Of a DNA stretch of 64,000 nt, positions 7,868 through 15,858 are shown one piece after another. The translations under genes were made by a program, and so were the position numbers. The notes below the pieces were generated by a model. It was not told where the DNA came from. It saw only the letters and a program-made list of their open reading frames with translations, and did no database searches. Origin of the DNA: Streptococcus sp. LPB0220. Lineage in GTDB: Bacteria; Bacillota; Bacilli; Lactobacillales; Streptococcaceae. Location of the stretch: positions 1,596,001 to 1,660,000 of the forward strand of contig NZ_CP044230.1 in the NCBI RefSeq assembly GCF_008727815.1. The letters run 5' to 3'. Positions within the stretch are counted from its first letter, which is position 1; each line of letters begins with the position of its first letter.

Positions 7868-8761
7868 CTACTTATTTCCTAACTTCAATCCGCGAACACG
7901 AAGACGTTTTTGCGCCTCAGGAGCGAACAAGACAATCGCGAGCAAGATCGCATTGAAGAGACGAACCATATTTTGATCGAGATTTGGGATCTCATAAATA
8001 TTTAAGATAATCAAACGGTAAACAATGGCTCCAACCCCGATGGAAAGCAAGCGCCAACCAATGGTCAATTCGTGGATTAAAACTTCAGCGATAATCACAG
8101 CACTCAAGCCGACTACGATCGTCCCTGTACCAGAAGTCACATCTGAGAAACCATCATTTTGTGCAAACATGGCTCCACAAAGGGCAATCAAGCCATTGGA
8201 AATCATGTAGCCCAACATCTTCATGTTATCTACATTGACCCCATTGGCCTCACTCATTGGAATGTTATCACCAGTCGAGCGCAAAACCAAGCCAAGTTGC
8301 GTCTTCATTAAGAGGGTCAATAAGATACAGACGATGATCAAGCAAGAAATACTAATCAAAAAGACTGCTTCTTCATTGGACAAGCCCAATTTCATGACAC
8401 TTTTGAAAATGGTACTGGCATCGCCAATAGAGAGGTTGGGTACTCCCCCCATGATTTTAATATTGATAGAGTAGAGACCGGTCAAAGTGACAATCCCTGT
8501 CAAGAGGGCTGGAATTTTCATTTTTGTATGGAGAATCCCAGAAACCAATCCTGCGATCATTCCTGCCAGAAAGCCCAACAAGGTTGCAAGCCAAGGATTT
8601 CTTCCGGCTTGAATTTGGGATGCTACAACTGCTGCCCCAAGTGGAAAGGCTCCTTCTGCCGTCATATCAGCAATATCTAAAATTCGAAATGTTAAGTAAA
8701 CACCGATCGCCATGATCGACCACAATAAACCTTCTGATAAACTTGATAAAACAAAATTCAT
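7868..8761 (-). CDS. ABC transporter permease, tryptophan-type system
   Basis: 297 residues with about eight or nine hydrophobic segments, of the LivH-like/TrpY permease family (FRILDIADMTAEGAFPLGAA near the start). It forms the membrane channel of the importer. AGGAGG stands 6 bases before its ATG, and it lies 10 bases downstream of the binding-protein gene. The order is binding protein, permease, ATPase, with one promoter and one leader ahead of all three. Confidence 0.88.
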   Translation of the reverse strand: MNFVLSSLSEGLLWSIMAIGVYLTFRILDIADMTAEGAFPLGAAVVASQIQAGRNPWLATLLGFLAGMIAGLVSGILHTKMKIPALLTGIVTLTGLYSINIKIMGGVPNLSIGDASTIFKSVMKLGLSNEEAVFLISISCLIIVCILLTLLMKTQLGLVLRSTGDNIPMSEANGVNVDNMKMLGYMISNGLIALCGAMFAQNDGFSDVTSGTGTIVVGLSAVIIAEVLIHELTIGWRLLSIGVGAIVYRLIILNIYEIPNLDQNMVRLFNAILLAIVLFAPEAQKRLRVRGLKLGNK

Positions 8762-8771
8762 CTCAAACCTC

Positions 8772-9749
8772 CTATTTTTCTACCTTCAACGAGCTAATAT
8801 CAATTCCAAGCTCTTTAGCCATCTCTTTATTGGTGTGCAATTCTAATTTTTCAGGTGTTTCAACTGCGACTTTGCCGGGTTTCTCACCCTTCATGATGCG
8901 AATGGCCATCCGAGCAGCTTGTCTTCCCAATTCCTCATAATCAGTACCAAAGTTGTACAAGCCACCAGTAGCCACCATTTCAGCAGAACCTCCAAAAACT
9001 GGCACCTTATGACTAATCGATACCTGTTTTACAGTTTCCATTGTAGAAGAGATAATATTGTCTGTCGGAACAAAGACGATATCTGCTTCTGACATGATAC
9101 TGTCTGCTGCAGCTTTCACATTGTTACTATCGAGAATTGTTTTTTCAACCACTTGATAGCCTTTAGCTTCAAGGATCTTCTTCGCATTATCTTTTTGGAC
9201 GACGGAGTTAGGCTCACTTTGCGTATAGAGGATCCCAACTGTTTTCGCCGTTGGAAGCACTTGCTTAATCATGTCTACCTGTGTAGAGATCGCATCTTCT
9301 GACTGGTCACTTGTCCCTGTGATATTGCCACCAGGCTCTTTCAAGTTTTTCACCAATTTCGCTGCCAATGGATCGGTCACAGCTGAGAAGACAACCGGCG
9401 TTGTTTTCGTCGTATTAGCCAAACTTTGAGCCGAAGGGGTTGCAATCGCAAAGACTAGATCACTTTTCTCCGCCAATTGTTTGGAAATGTTTTTCAGATT
9501 TCGTTGCTCTCCTTGAGCATTTTGGAAATCAATCTGGATATTTTTCCCATCCACATATCCCTCTTTCTTCAACTCATCGATAAAGCCTTTCCGTGTCGCA
9601 TCGAGTGACTTATGGGTGATGTACTGGGAAATCCCAATCCGAAAGACATTGTCTTTTTTTGCATCCTTCAGATGGTGTAAGGTCACCAATGATGTTAACA
9701 AAAGGCCTACGACCAAAACTGGTGCCAGTAATTTTTTGACTACTTTCAT
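8772..9749 (-). CDS. ABC transporter substrate-binding protein (TrpX-like)
   Basis: 325 residues of the type I periplasmic-binding fold, matching the streptococcal tryptophan transporter binding proteins (FRIGISQYITHKSLDATRKGF start; VVFSAVTDPLAAKLV; FVPTDNIISSTMETV; GGLYNFGTDYEELGRQAA). The N-terminus is a hydrophobic helix (residues about 8-26) without any cysteine. The whole protein lacks cysteine, so it cannot be a classical lipoprotein and must be held by an uncleaved anchor or released. A 280-base leader with a terminator precedes it. The substrate is inferred from family and leader. Confidence 0.85.
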   Translation of the reverse strand: MKVVKKLLAPVLVVGLLLTSLVTLHHLKDAKKDNVFRIGISQYITHKSLDATRKGFIDELKKEGYVDGKNIQIDFQNAQGEQRNLKNISKQLAEKSDLVFAIATPSAQSLANTTKTTPVVFSAVTDPLAAKLVKNLKEPGGNITGTSDQSEDAISTQVDMIKQVLPTAKTVGILYTQSEPNSVVQKDNAKKILEAKGYQVVEKTILDSNNVKAAADSIMSEADIVFVPTDNIISSTMETVKQVSISHKVPVFGGSAEMVATGGLYNFGTDYEELGRQAARMAIRIMKGEKPGKVAVETPEKLELHTNKEMAKELGIDISSLKVEK

Positions 9750-9775
9750 TTAAAACTCCTTTTCTGCAAAATAAA

Positions 9776-9809
9776 CAAAAAATCCGCTTAGATTATTCTC
9801 TAAACGGAT
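9776..9809 (-). terminator. Attenuator terminator in the TrpX-type leader
   Basis: On the minus strand ATCCGTTTAG / CTAAGCGGAT forms a 10-bp stem (one G-U pair) with an 8-base loop, followed by TTTTTTGTTTATTT. It sits only about 30 bases before the binding-protein start, so it can act on the operon's own transcript. Confidence 0.85.
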
Positions 9810-9840
9810 GCTGAAATTCTCCAACAAGTTACAAAACCTC

Positions 9841-9956
9841 GGTCCATTTAGATACTAGCTCTATGGACCATCATCAAAAATCTTAGCCACATAGATACAA
9901 ACAAATTGCTTGGGTTGTTTGCATCCATGAGATCATGTCTACAAACACTATCTAAA
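9841..9956 (-). promoter_or_regulatory. Competing pairing segments of the transporter leader
   Basis: In the mRNA, GGTCCAT (9863-9869) pairs with ATGGACC (9841-9847). The overlapping CTAAATGGA (9843-9851) can instead pair with TCCGTTTAG, the 5' arm of the terminator, forming an antiterminator. TATCTAAA (9847-9854) is also complementary to TTTAGATA at the end of the leader ORF (9949-9956). These mutually exclusive pairings are what a transcription attenuator needs. No canonical T-box sequence is present. Confidence 0.6.
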
Positions 9957-10001
9957 GTAGCCAAAGTAAAATTTTTGAGTTGAAATAGCTTGTTGCTTCA
10001 T
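9948..10001 (-). CDS. Candidate aromatic-rich leader peptide
   Basis: A 17-codon frame, MKQQAISTQKFYFGYFR, near the start of the leader transcript, with five aromatic codons (F-Y-F-G-Y-F) just before its end. Its last codons overlap the TTTAGATA segment that can pair with the antiterminator. The ribosome site is weak. A second in-frame ORF further on (ATG at 9894) has 26 codons with one Trp codon and ends next to the antiterminator. Either could be the sensor; the assignment is inference. Confidence 0.4.
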   Translation of the reverse strand: MKQQAISTQKFYFGYFR

Positions 10002-10034
10002 GTTTATTTTCTGCTTTCTTTATTTATGGGTATT

Positions 10035-10063
10035 ATCTTACCTTAATTTTTTTTGGCTGTCAA
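10035..10063 (-). promoter_or_regulatory. Promoter of the TrpX-type transporter operon
   Basis: TTGACA (10058-10063) and TAAGAT (10035-10040) on the minus strand are 17 bases apart. Transcription would start near 10028, leaving a leader of about 280 bases. Confidence 0.75.
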
Positions 10064-10124
10064 GATTATTTCAGAAATTTTTCAAATTTTTTGAAAATTC
10101 AACTAGCCCTGACAAGAAAAAAAC

Positions 10125-10150
10125 AGAGGCTAGAACACGTCCAGGCCTCT
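10125..10150 (-). terminator. Terminator of the CNNM/CBS gene
   Basis: AGAGGC / GCCTCT stem on the minus strand followed by GTTTTTTT, about 6 bases after the stop codon. Confidence 0.7.
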
Positions 10151-10155
10151 ATTTT

Positions 10156-11505
10156 CTAATCTTCTTTTGATTTGGTTTCTTCATCTTCTTCGACGATTTC
10201 AGAAATTTCAACCTTCACCTTGGTCACACGACCGTTTTTCACCTTGTCATTCGTCAAGATCAAGTGTTTCTTTTGACTATCGACTTCACAGCTGAGGCGT
10301 TCTTTCAAGGATGGAATCCGCCCAACTTCAGTCAAATAATACCCTGCAATAGTATCCACATCATCACTTTCCAACTCAACGCCAAAGTATTCATTAAAGT
10401 CGTTTAGTGACATAGCTCCTTGCACGACATAAGTATTATCCCCAATTTCAAAAACATCAATTTCAGCTTTGTCAGTCTCATCGTCAATTTCACCGACGAT
10501 TTCTTCCAACAAGTCTTCGAGGGTAACCAATCCAGACATCCCACCATATTCATCGAGTAGAATGGCCATTTGATTTTGCGTATTACGCAATTCCTTCAAA
10601 AGATCATCCACAAAAATGGTTTCTGGAACAAACAAAGGTTCTTGTAAAATCTTTCTTAAGACAATATTATCAAAGCCATTGATAAATCCTTCGTTCAAGA
10701 GACGTTTGGTATGGATGAGGCCGATGACATTGTCCTTGTCATCATCATAGACAGGAATCCGTGAAAAGTTTTGCTTAAGGATACTTTCAATAATTTCTTT
10801 GGTATCATCATTGATATCAACCATGAAGGCATCTGTCCGTGGCACCATGACTTCACGCGCTACCATTTCATCTAATGAAAAGATCCCTTGGAGCATCTCA
10901 ATCTCGTCCGCATCTAGTGTTGCTTCACTATTGGTCAGCATATACTCGATTTCATCCCGCGTCATCTTTTCATCCGGATCATCGAATTCCATTGGCGTGA
11001 TACGGCTCAAAAGGTTGGTCGATGCTGAAAGCAACCAAACAAAGGGGCTGACAATTTTTCCTAATAGAATCACAATCGGAGCTGTTCGAACAGCCAACTC
11101 ATCTTTCAAGTTCATAGCGATTCGTTTCGGATAGAGTTCACCAAATACGATCGAAATATAAGTCAAAAATGCTAGAGATAAAAAGCTTCCAGTTGCAAGA
11201 GCCGTTTTAGTATTGCCCATCCATCCAGCAATGACATGACCGAGACTTTCTGCAAGACTCGCCCCAGATAAGATGGTAATCAAGGTGATCCCCACCTGAA
11301 TAGTGGATAAGAAATGGTTCGGTTGTTCCAATACGCTAAGAAGACGAATGTATTTTTTATCTCCTTCTTCAGCTTTTTGCACTACACGAGAGCGATTCAA
11401 CGATACCATTGACATTTCAGTCGCCGAGAAAAAGGCGTTCAATAATGTCAAAACAATCAATAAAATAACTTCCAGTAAAATTTCCTGACTGCCAGGGTCT
11501 TCCAT
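10156..11505 (-). CDS. CNNM/CorC-type membrane protein with CBS pair (hemolysin C family)
   Basis: 449 residues from the ATG at 11505, preceded by GGAGGAAATTATCC. The order is: a DUF21/CNNM membrane domain with about four helices (residues 1-190, ATEMSMVSLNRSR); two CBS domains (about 200-330, MVPRTDAFMVDI and DEYGGMSGLVTLEDLLEEIVGEI); and a C-terminal CorC/HlyC domain. The family is linked to magnesium or divalent-cation efflux; the hemolysin name is historical. It is a single-gene transcript with its own terminator. Confidence 0.9.
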   Translation of the reverse strand: MEDPGSQEILLEVILLIVLTLLNAFFSATEMSMVSLNRSRVVQKAEEGDKKYIRLLSVLEQPNHFLSTIQVGITLITILSGASLAESLGHVIAGWMGNTKTALATGSFLSLAFLTYISIVFGELYPKRIAMNLKDELAVRTAPIVILLGKIVSPFVWLLSASTNLLSRITPMEFDDPDEKMTRDEIEYMLTNSEATLDADEIEMLQGIFSLDEMVAREVMVPRTDAFMVDINDDTKEIIESILKQNFSRIPVYDDDKDNVIGLIHTKRLLNEGFINGFDNIVLRKILQEPLFVPETIFVDDLLKELRNTQNQMAILLDEYGGMSGLVTLEDLLEEIVGEIDDETDKAEIDVFEIGDNTYVVQGAMSLNDFNEYFGVELESDDVDTIAGYYLTEVGRIPSLKERLSCEVDSQKKHLILTNDKVKNGRVTKVKVEISEIVEEDEETKSKED

Positions 11506-11597
11506 GGATAATTTCCTCCAGTATATAATATTGTATATTATACCACAAAATAGGAGAGCCTGCATTCTTCTATAAAATTTTCTTTTTTTACCATCAA

Positions 11598-11622
11598 AAA
11601 ATCAGGAACAAGTCCTGATTTT
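11598..11622 (-). terminator. Rho-independent terminator
   Basis: AAAATCAGGA / TCCTGATTTT forms a 10-bp stem with U-runs on both sides. It stands at the left end of the gap after the Mga-like gene and can work in the minus direction. Confidence 0.7.
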
Positions 11623-11722
11623 AGAATGTAAACATATTGTTTTTTTCACATAAAATAACCTAAGTGACGCTGAAAACTTAAAACAATCTATATAATCAGT
11701 TTCATTCAAACCTACACTGAAA

Positions 11723-11741
11723 CTTTTCGCCGTGAGAAAAG
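11723..11741 (-). repeat. Small hairpin with GCYGTGA loop, copy 2
   Basis: CTTTTC / GAAAAG arms around GCCGTGA; it matches the hairpin at 1006-1024 with a compensatory base-pair change in the stem. It directly adjoins the stronger hairpin at 11740-11769. Confidence 0.4.
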
Positions 11742-11769
11742 TGCTAGAAACACGATTGTTTCTAGCACT
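11740..11769 (-). terminator. Strong hairpin, probable terminator
   Basis: A perfect 12-bp stem (AGTGCTAGAAAC / GTTTCTAGCACT) with a 6-base loop, followed on the minus strand by TTTTCTC. It could end the Mga-like transcript or a small RNA from this gap. Confidence 0.55.
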
Positions 11770-12036
11770 CGGGAGTTTTGGGAGTAAAACAGTTTGGGAA
11801 ACTGTTTTAGCCTGAGCCTAAAAAATTAAAAAGCGAAGGGGTCCAAAATGAATTGAACACGGGCTACGGATCGTGTCAAAAAGATAAGTTTTCCTAGAAT
11901 CTAAAGATTCTGCGTCAAACTTCCTATTTTGACTTTATCCGCGAACGCCCTTTGTATCTTAATTAGTCATGGAACTTCTTCGAAGTTCGCTGACGTCCGT
12001 ACTCACCTAAGGAAAGTTTCTAAGAAGGCTTTGTCT

Positions 12037-13518
12037 TTAGTGTTCTGCACTGGTAAAATCATAAAAGAAGGCATTGAGTTTTTCAACCAGCTCAAGCGAT
12101 GAGAGACTACTTGTACAAATAAATGGTTTTTTCTTTAATTCAGGCATCATAAAGTTGGCCACCACCACATCTGCATCCGAAGCTTCAATATCATCTACTG
12201 TCAGATTGTACTTGATCATCTGCGTAAATTCAAAGTTATCCGTACAGTAGAAATCAAGGAAATCGATCATGGATTTGGCATGGTGATCGTCAAAACGACT
12301 GATAATCAAGACCTTAATGGACTTCCGACGGCGCAATAACTGCGGTAAGAGACGTTCCCAGTGAGTATAGACCGTATAGATCATGTGCTTGATGATCTCA
12401 TCATTCAGATCATGCTTCATGGTCTTCATATAAGTGATGATATGCTCCTTCAAATCATCATAGAAGGCTGGGAAGATGCTCATGAAATCTTCGTTGGTAT
12501 TGGTCTTGGTATCAAACAAGAGAAACTCAGAGAATAATTCCTTCCGATCGAGATGAGACGTGTTATGGACATGCATCAACATCTCATCAAGATTTTCAAT
12601 GTCTAAATCATAGGTATAGCATAGATCCTTGAACATATCTTTGATGAGTCTAGTCGATTCTTTGGCATAAGGATCCGTTTCTGCAGCTTCGATCAAGCTT
12701 TCTGGACTGAAATAGAAATTCTCTTGAATAAAGATAATAAAGAACTGTTCCAGCACTTTTTCATTCAACTCGACACCCAACTGCAAGCTAAAGTAGCGCA
12801 ACATCTCCTCGACATTGGTCACCCCTTGATACTGGTCCTTATACACATCATAGTTCGTTGGCATGTCGATGAAGTAACCTTGCTTAATCCGTGACAAGTA
12901 GACTGTCAAGAGAACTTTATAAGACCTGAGGACAGAGAAGGTCAATGGATAGCCATAGAGCTTGAAGAAGAAGGTGATCAAATCGGTCACCGCCTCTTCC
13001 TTAAATTCTGGGAAAGGCCACTCCATGTAGTAATAACGTTCCGCAAAATATTGGGCATAAAAGAAACGAACGTCAATCTCATCCCCGACAAGATTCAAGG
13101 GTTTCAAATCAATCTTTACATTGTATTTGGTTTGAAGCTTCTGATTAATCGTCCGAATCAAGCGGTAGAAAGATTGGTAACTCAAATCAAACTTTCTGCA
13201 AATATATTCATTGGAAACATCCTTGTTGAAAAAGAGATATTCAATCAAAGCAAAGGCTTGTGATTCTTTAAAAAAGTGATGGTAAATCACCTCAAGCCCA
13301 ACCGAATCCTCATAACTGATCTTGATCCCATTGGTAGAGGATTCAATTAAAAAGTCATCAAATGTACTACGAAGATTAGACAAATCTTCTTTTAACGAAC
13401 GTTCTGTACAATCCAAACGCTTGGCCAACTCTTTCAAGTGGAACCATCTTTTTTCCTTAATCAGGATTTCCAACAATTGCAATTGGCGTCTCTGTTTTTT
13501 CGATAAGAGCAGTCTCAT
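12037..13518 (-). CDS. Mga-like HTH transcriptional regulator
   Basis: 493 residues with an N-terminal helix-turn-helix (KELAKRLDCTERSLKEDLSNLRS, about 25-50), a second HTH (ICRKFDLSYQSFYRLIRTINQKL, about 106-130), a helical PRD-like middle, and a C-terminal EIIB-like alpha/beta segment (VLIISRFDDHHAKSMIDFLDFY). This is the layout of the Mga/AtxA family, whose PRD regions answer to PTS phosphorylation. Such proteins control surface and carbohydrate genes. No obvious target lies alongside: the downstream gap is gene-free and the upstream gene is an unrelated exporter. The name Mga-like reflects family only. Confidence 0.8.
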   Translation of the reverse strand: MRLLLSKKQRRQLQLLEILIKEKRWFHLKELAKRLDCTERSLKEDLSNLRSTFDDFLIESSTNGIKISYEDSVGLEVIYHHFFKESQAFALIEYLFFNKDVSNEYICRKFDLSYQSFYRLIRTINQKLQTKYNVKIDLKPLNLVGDEIDVRFFYAQYFAERYYYMEWPFPEFKEEAVTDLITFFFKLYGYPLTFSVLRSYKVLLTVYLSRIKQGYFIDMPTNYDVYKDQYQGVTNVEEMLRYFSLQLGVELNEKVLEQFFIIFIQENFYFSPESLIEAAETDPYAKESTRLIKDMFKDLCYTYDLDIENLDEMLMHVHNTSHLDRKELFSEFLLFDTKTNTNEDFMSIFPAFYDDLKEHIITYMKTMKHDLNDEIIKHMIYTVYTHWERLLPQLLRRRKSIKVLIISRFDDHHAKSMIDFLDFYCTDNFEFTQMIKYNLTVDDIEASDADVVVANFMMPELKKKPFICTSSLSSLELVEKLNAFFYDFTSAEH

Positions 13519-13623
13519 CTTTTCCTACCTTTTCATATTTTCTTTCAAAATCACTTATATTTTAACACATTTCATAGCACTTGTTGACTTTTTTCCAGCA
13601 TTTTTCAAAAAAATGTACAAAAA

Positions 13624-13655
13624 AGACTCTAAGGCCCATATAGGCGCTAGAGTCT
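13624..13655 (-). terminator. Terminator of the AI-2E family gene
   Basis: AGACTCTA / TAGAGTCT with inner GGCC pairing, followed by TTTTTTG on the minus strand. The stem begins inside the stop codon of the gene. Confidence 0.8.
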
Positions 13656-14781
13656 ATGATTTATTAATGATACCAAATTCTTCTTTTTTCTTCTGTTCCT
13701 TAGCAGCACGGTGGTTATCATAAAGATTCACCAAGAATTTTACAATTTCTTTTCCAATCGAATAGACTGGAATCGCAACGACCATCCCGATAATGCCGTA
13801 AATATTACTTGAGAGCAATAAGAGAACCATAATGGTAATCGGGTGAACCTTCATCACGCCTCCAACGATACGCGGATAAAGAATATTCCCATCGATCTGC
13901 TGGATAATCAACATGTAAACGACTGCTTTGATCATCATATCCATATCTGTGAAGGCATAGGTGATGATCATCGGAATCAAGCCGATGGTTGGTCCTACAT
14001 ATGGAATGAGGTTGGCTAATCCAGAAAAAATGGCAAAGACCAAAGCGTACTTCAATCCAATAAAACTATAGCCAATGTAGGCTAGGGTTCCAATGATAAA
14101 GGCATCGATCGAAATCCCACTAATATAGCGAGAGACCGTTTCATTCAAACTAATCAAGAGGCTTGAAATGTGGAGTTTGTCATTGCGTAAAATGGTCCGC
14201 TCCAACATCGGCAATAATTTCTTCCCATCGACCAAGAAATAAACCAAGAAGACGGGGGTCATGATCAAGATAAAGACCGTATTGACAATGGTGTTAACCA
14301 CACTTCCTAAACTGTTGGTCACACTATTCAAGAGATTTTGTAGGATATCCATATAAGAGAGATTCAACTGCTGAATCGTCGACTGGATATTCACATTTTG
14401 GAACAAAGGATTGGTCGAGAGTTTTCGAACCAAACTTTGAACTTCCCAGTAAAGTCCTTGAGTTGAATTGATCAAGCTGGTTAACTGATTGATCAAGATA
14501 GGGAGCAGATAAAAGATCCCTAAGCCAATGATCCCAAACAAGAGGACTAAGGTGATCAAAATCCCAAACACACGCTTGATTTTTAAGTGTTTTTCCAACA
14601 ATTCAACAATCGGATTGGTAATGTAATATAAAAAACCTGCAATTAAAAATGGTAAGAGGATGGTATTCAGAACAGATACAAATGGAGAAATTAAAGTCCC
14701 CATTGATTTCCAAATATAGAAAATCACCGTCAATAATAAGATCTCACATGTCCAGAATAACAATTTACTATTTCGAAACAT
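13654..14781 (-). CDS. AI-2E family transporter (UPF0118/PerM)
   Basis: 375 residues with seven or eight membrane segments: two near the N-terminus, a soluble section (about 90-150), and the conserved C-terminal block with IPYVGPTIGLIP and YPRIVGGVMKVHP. Family members export AI-2 or exchange Na+/Li+ for H+; the substrate here is not known. It has no operon partner: a terminator follows, and a divergent ABC ATPase lies upstream. Confidence 0.85.
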   Translation of the reverse strand: MFRNSKLLFWTCEILLLTVIFYIWKSMGTLISPFVSVLNTILLPFLIAGFLYYITNPIVELLEKHLKIKRVFGILITLVLLFGIIGLGIFYLLPILINQLTSLINSTQGLYWEVQSLVRKLSTNPLFQNVNIQSTIQQLNLSYMDILQNLLNSVTNSLGSVVNTIVNTVFILIMTPVFLVYFLVDGKKLLPMLERTILRNDKLHISSLLISLNETVSRYISGISIDAFIIGTLAYIGYSFIGLKYALVFAIFSGLANLIPYVGPTIGLIPMIITYAFTDMDMMIKAVVYMLIIQQIDGNILYPRIVGGVMKVHPITIMVLLLLSSNIYGIIGMVVAIPVYSIGKEIVKFLVNLYDNHRAAKEQKKKEEFGIINKS

Positions 14782-14855
14782 TCCTTACCTCCTGTTTTCT
14801 ATTCTACCATATTTTATGATAGAATAAAGGAGATTTTAATCAAAAGGATGAAGTT

Positions 14856-15647
14856 ATGAATAATTTGATTGAACTACAAGACGTCAATTTGATCCGCAAT
14901 GGAAAAGCCCTTTTAAAAGAGATTAACTGGCAAGTAAAAGAAAATGAATGTTGGGCGATTTTAGGCTTAAATGGAGCAGGAAAATCGACCCTCCTCAAAC
15001 TGCTCATGTCTGAATACTGGGCTAGTTCTGGCCAGGTAACGGTCCTTGGAACCCGCTTTGGAGAAGGGGGTATTCCTGAGTTACGTAAGCGTATTGGGAT
15101 CGTTAGCTCCTTCATTTCAGAAAGACTGCCAGAACATCTTTTGACAGAGCAAATTGTCCTAACTGGTCAATACAAGAGTAGTATCTTATATGCTGCATAC
15201 GGGGAAGAAGAACTGAACTGGGCACGGGATATGCTAACTTCAATTGGGGCTAGCTCTTTGATCGGCCGCAAATACCGTGAGCTCTCCCAGGGAGAAAAGC
15301 AGACCGTTCTCATTGCACGAAGCCTCATGGACCAGCCAGATCTGATCATTTTTGACGAAGCTTCTAGTGGATTGGATCTCTTTGCCAGAGAAAAGCTCCT
15401 CCGTCAGATCCATCATATCAAACAACTGGATCACGCGCCTACCATGATCTACGTCACCCACCATGCCGAGGAAATTACAACAGACATGACCCATGTCCTC
15501 TTACTCAAACATGGCCAAGTGGTCGAACAAGGGCCAAAGGAAAACATCCTAACTCCTCATGTCCTTAGCCAGTTTTACGAAGCACCAGTATCCCTTATTG
15601 ATCTAGGCGATGAGCGACTCTTTGTCAAACCAGAAATCGCACACTGA
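14856..15647 (+). CDS. Orphan ABC transporter ATP-binding protein (YlmA-like)
   Basis: 263 residues with Walker A GLNGAGKST (about 38-46), signature LSQGEKQT, Walker B DLIIFDEASSGLD and a switch histidine in VTHHAEEI. The sequence resembles YlmA/ModF-type ATPases, which lack a dedicated membrane partner. No permease is encoded next to it, so it may be a soluble ATPase acting in translation or stress rather than transport, or may use a remote permease. It is transcribed alone, with repeat copy B after its stop. Confidence 0.8.
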   Translation: MNNLIELQDVNLIRNGKALLKEINWQVKENECWAILGLNGAGKSTLLKLLMSEYWASSGQVTVLGTRFGEGGIPELRKRIGIVSSFISERLPEHLLTEQIVLTGQYKSSILYAAYGEEELNWARDMLTSIGASSLIGRKYRELSQGEKQTVLIARSLMDQPDLIIFDEASSGLDLFAREKLLRQIHHIKQLDHAPTMIYVTHHAEEITTDMTHVLLLKHGQVVEQGPKENILTPHVLSQFYEAPVSLIDLGDERLFVKPEIAH

Positions 15648-15670
15648 AAAGAAAATGAATAAAGCAAAAA

Positions 15671-15845
15671 GAGAGTGGGACAGAAATCGGTAATTCGTCA
15701 GAATTCGATTTCATCGTCCCACCTCCGCACAGTTGAGTAGGGCTGTAAAAGCTGATGAAATCAGCGTAGTAGAGTCCACTCAACCACTGCGTCTTGATCG
15801 ACAATCCAAAAATAATTGAGAGGCTAGGACTTTTGTCCCAGCCTC
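15671..15845 (-). repeat. 175-bp multi-hairpin intergenic repeat, copy B (inverted)
   Basis: Reverse orientation relative to the other copies. It differs from copy A at only a handful of positions, including GGGCTC to GGACTC in hairpin 2 and CTAAC to CTGAC in the loop of hairpin 3. It fills the gap between the converging ABC ATPase and antiporter genes and ends 13 bases from the latter's stop. Confidence 0.9.
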
Positions 15846-15858
15846 TTTTACTCTTATC

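Larger units (their letters stand above)
11623..12036. other. Gene-free, structured intergenic region
   Basis: About 410 bases with no supportable ORF but several exact stem-loops: AAAACAGTTT / AAACTGTTTT (11786-11808), AGAATC / GATTCT (11896-11911), GAACTTC / GAAGTTC (11972-11988), plus the two hairpins listed separately. ACACG / CGTGT arms also occur near 11860-11880. It has the density of structure expected of one or more small RNAs or of a decayed repeat element. No known RNA family was recognised. Confidence 0.5.

Noticed and set aside
9750..10030. T-box riboswitch upstream of the tryptophan-type transporter
   Set aside because: The position fits, but the conserved T-box core GGGTGGNACCGCG and the stem I motifs are absent; only a loose TGGACCGAGG is seen. 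An attenuator with short ORFs explains the sequence better.
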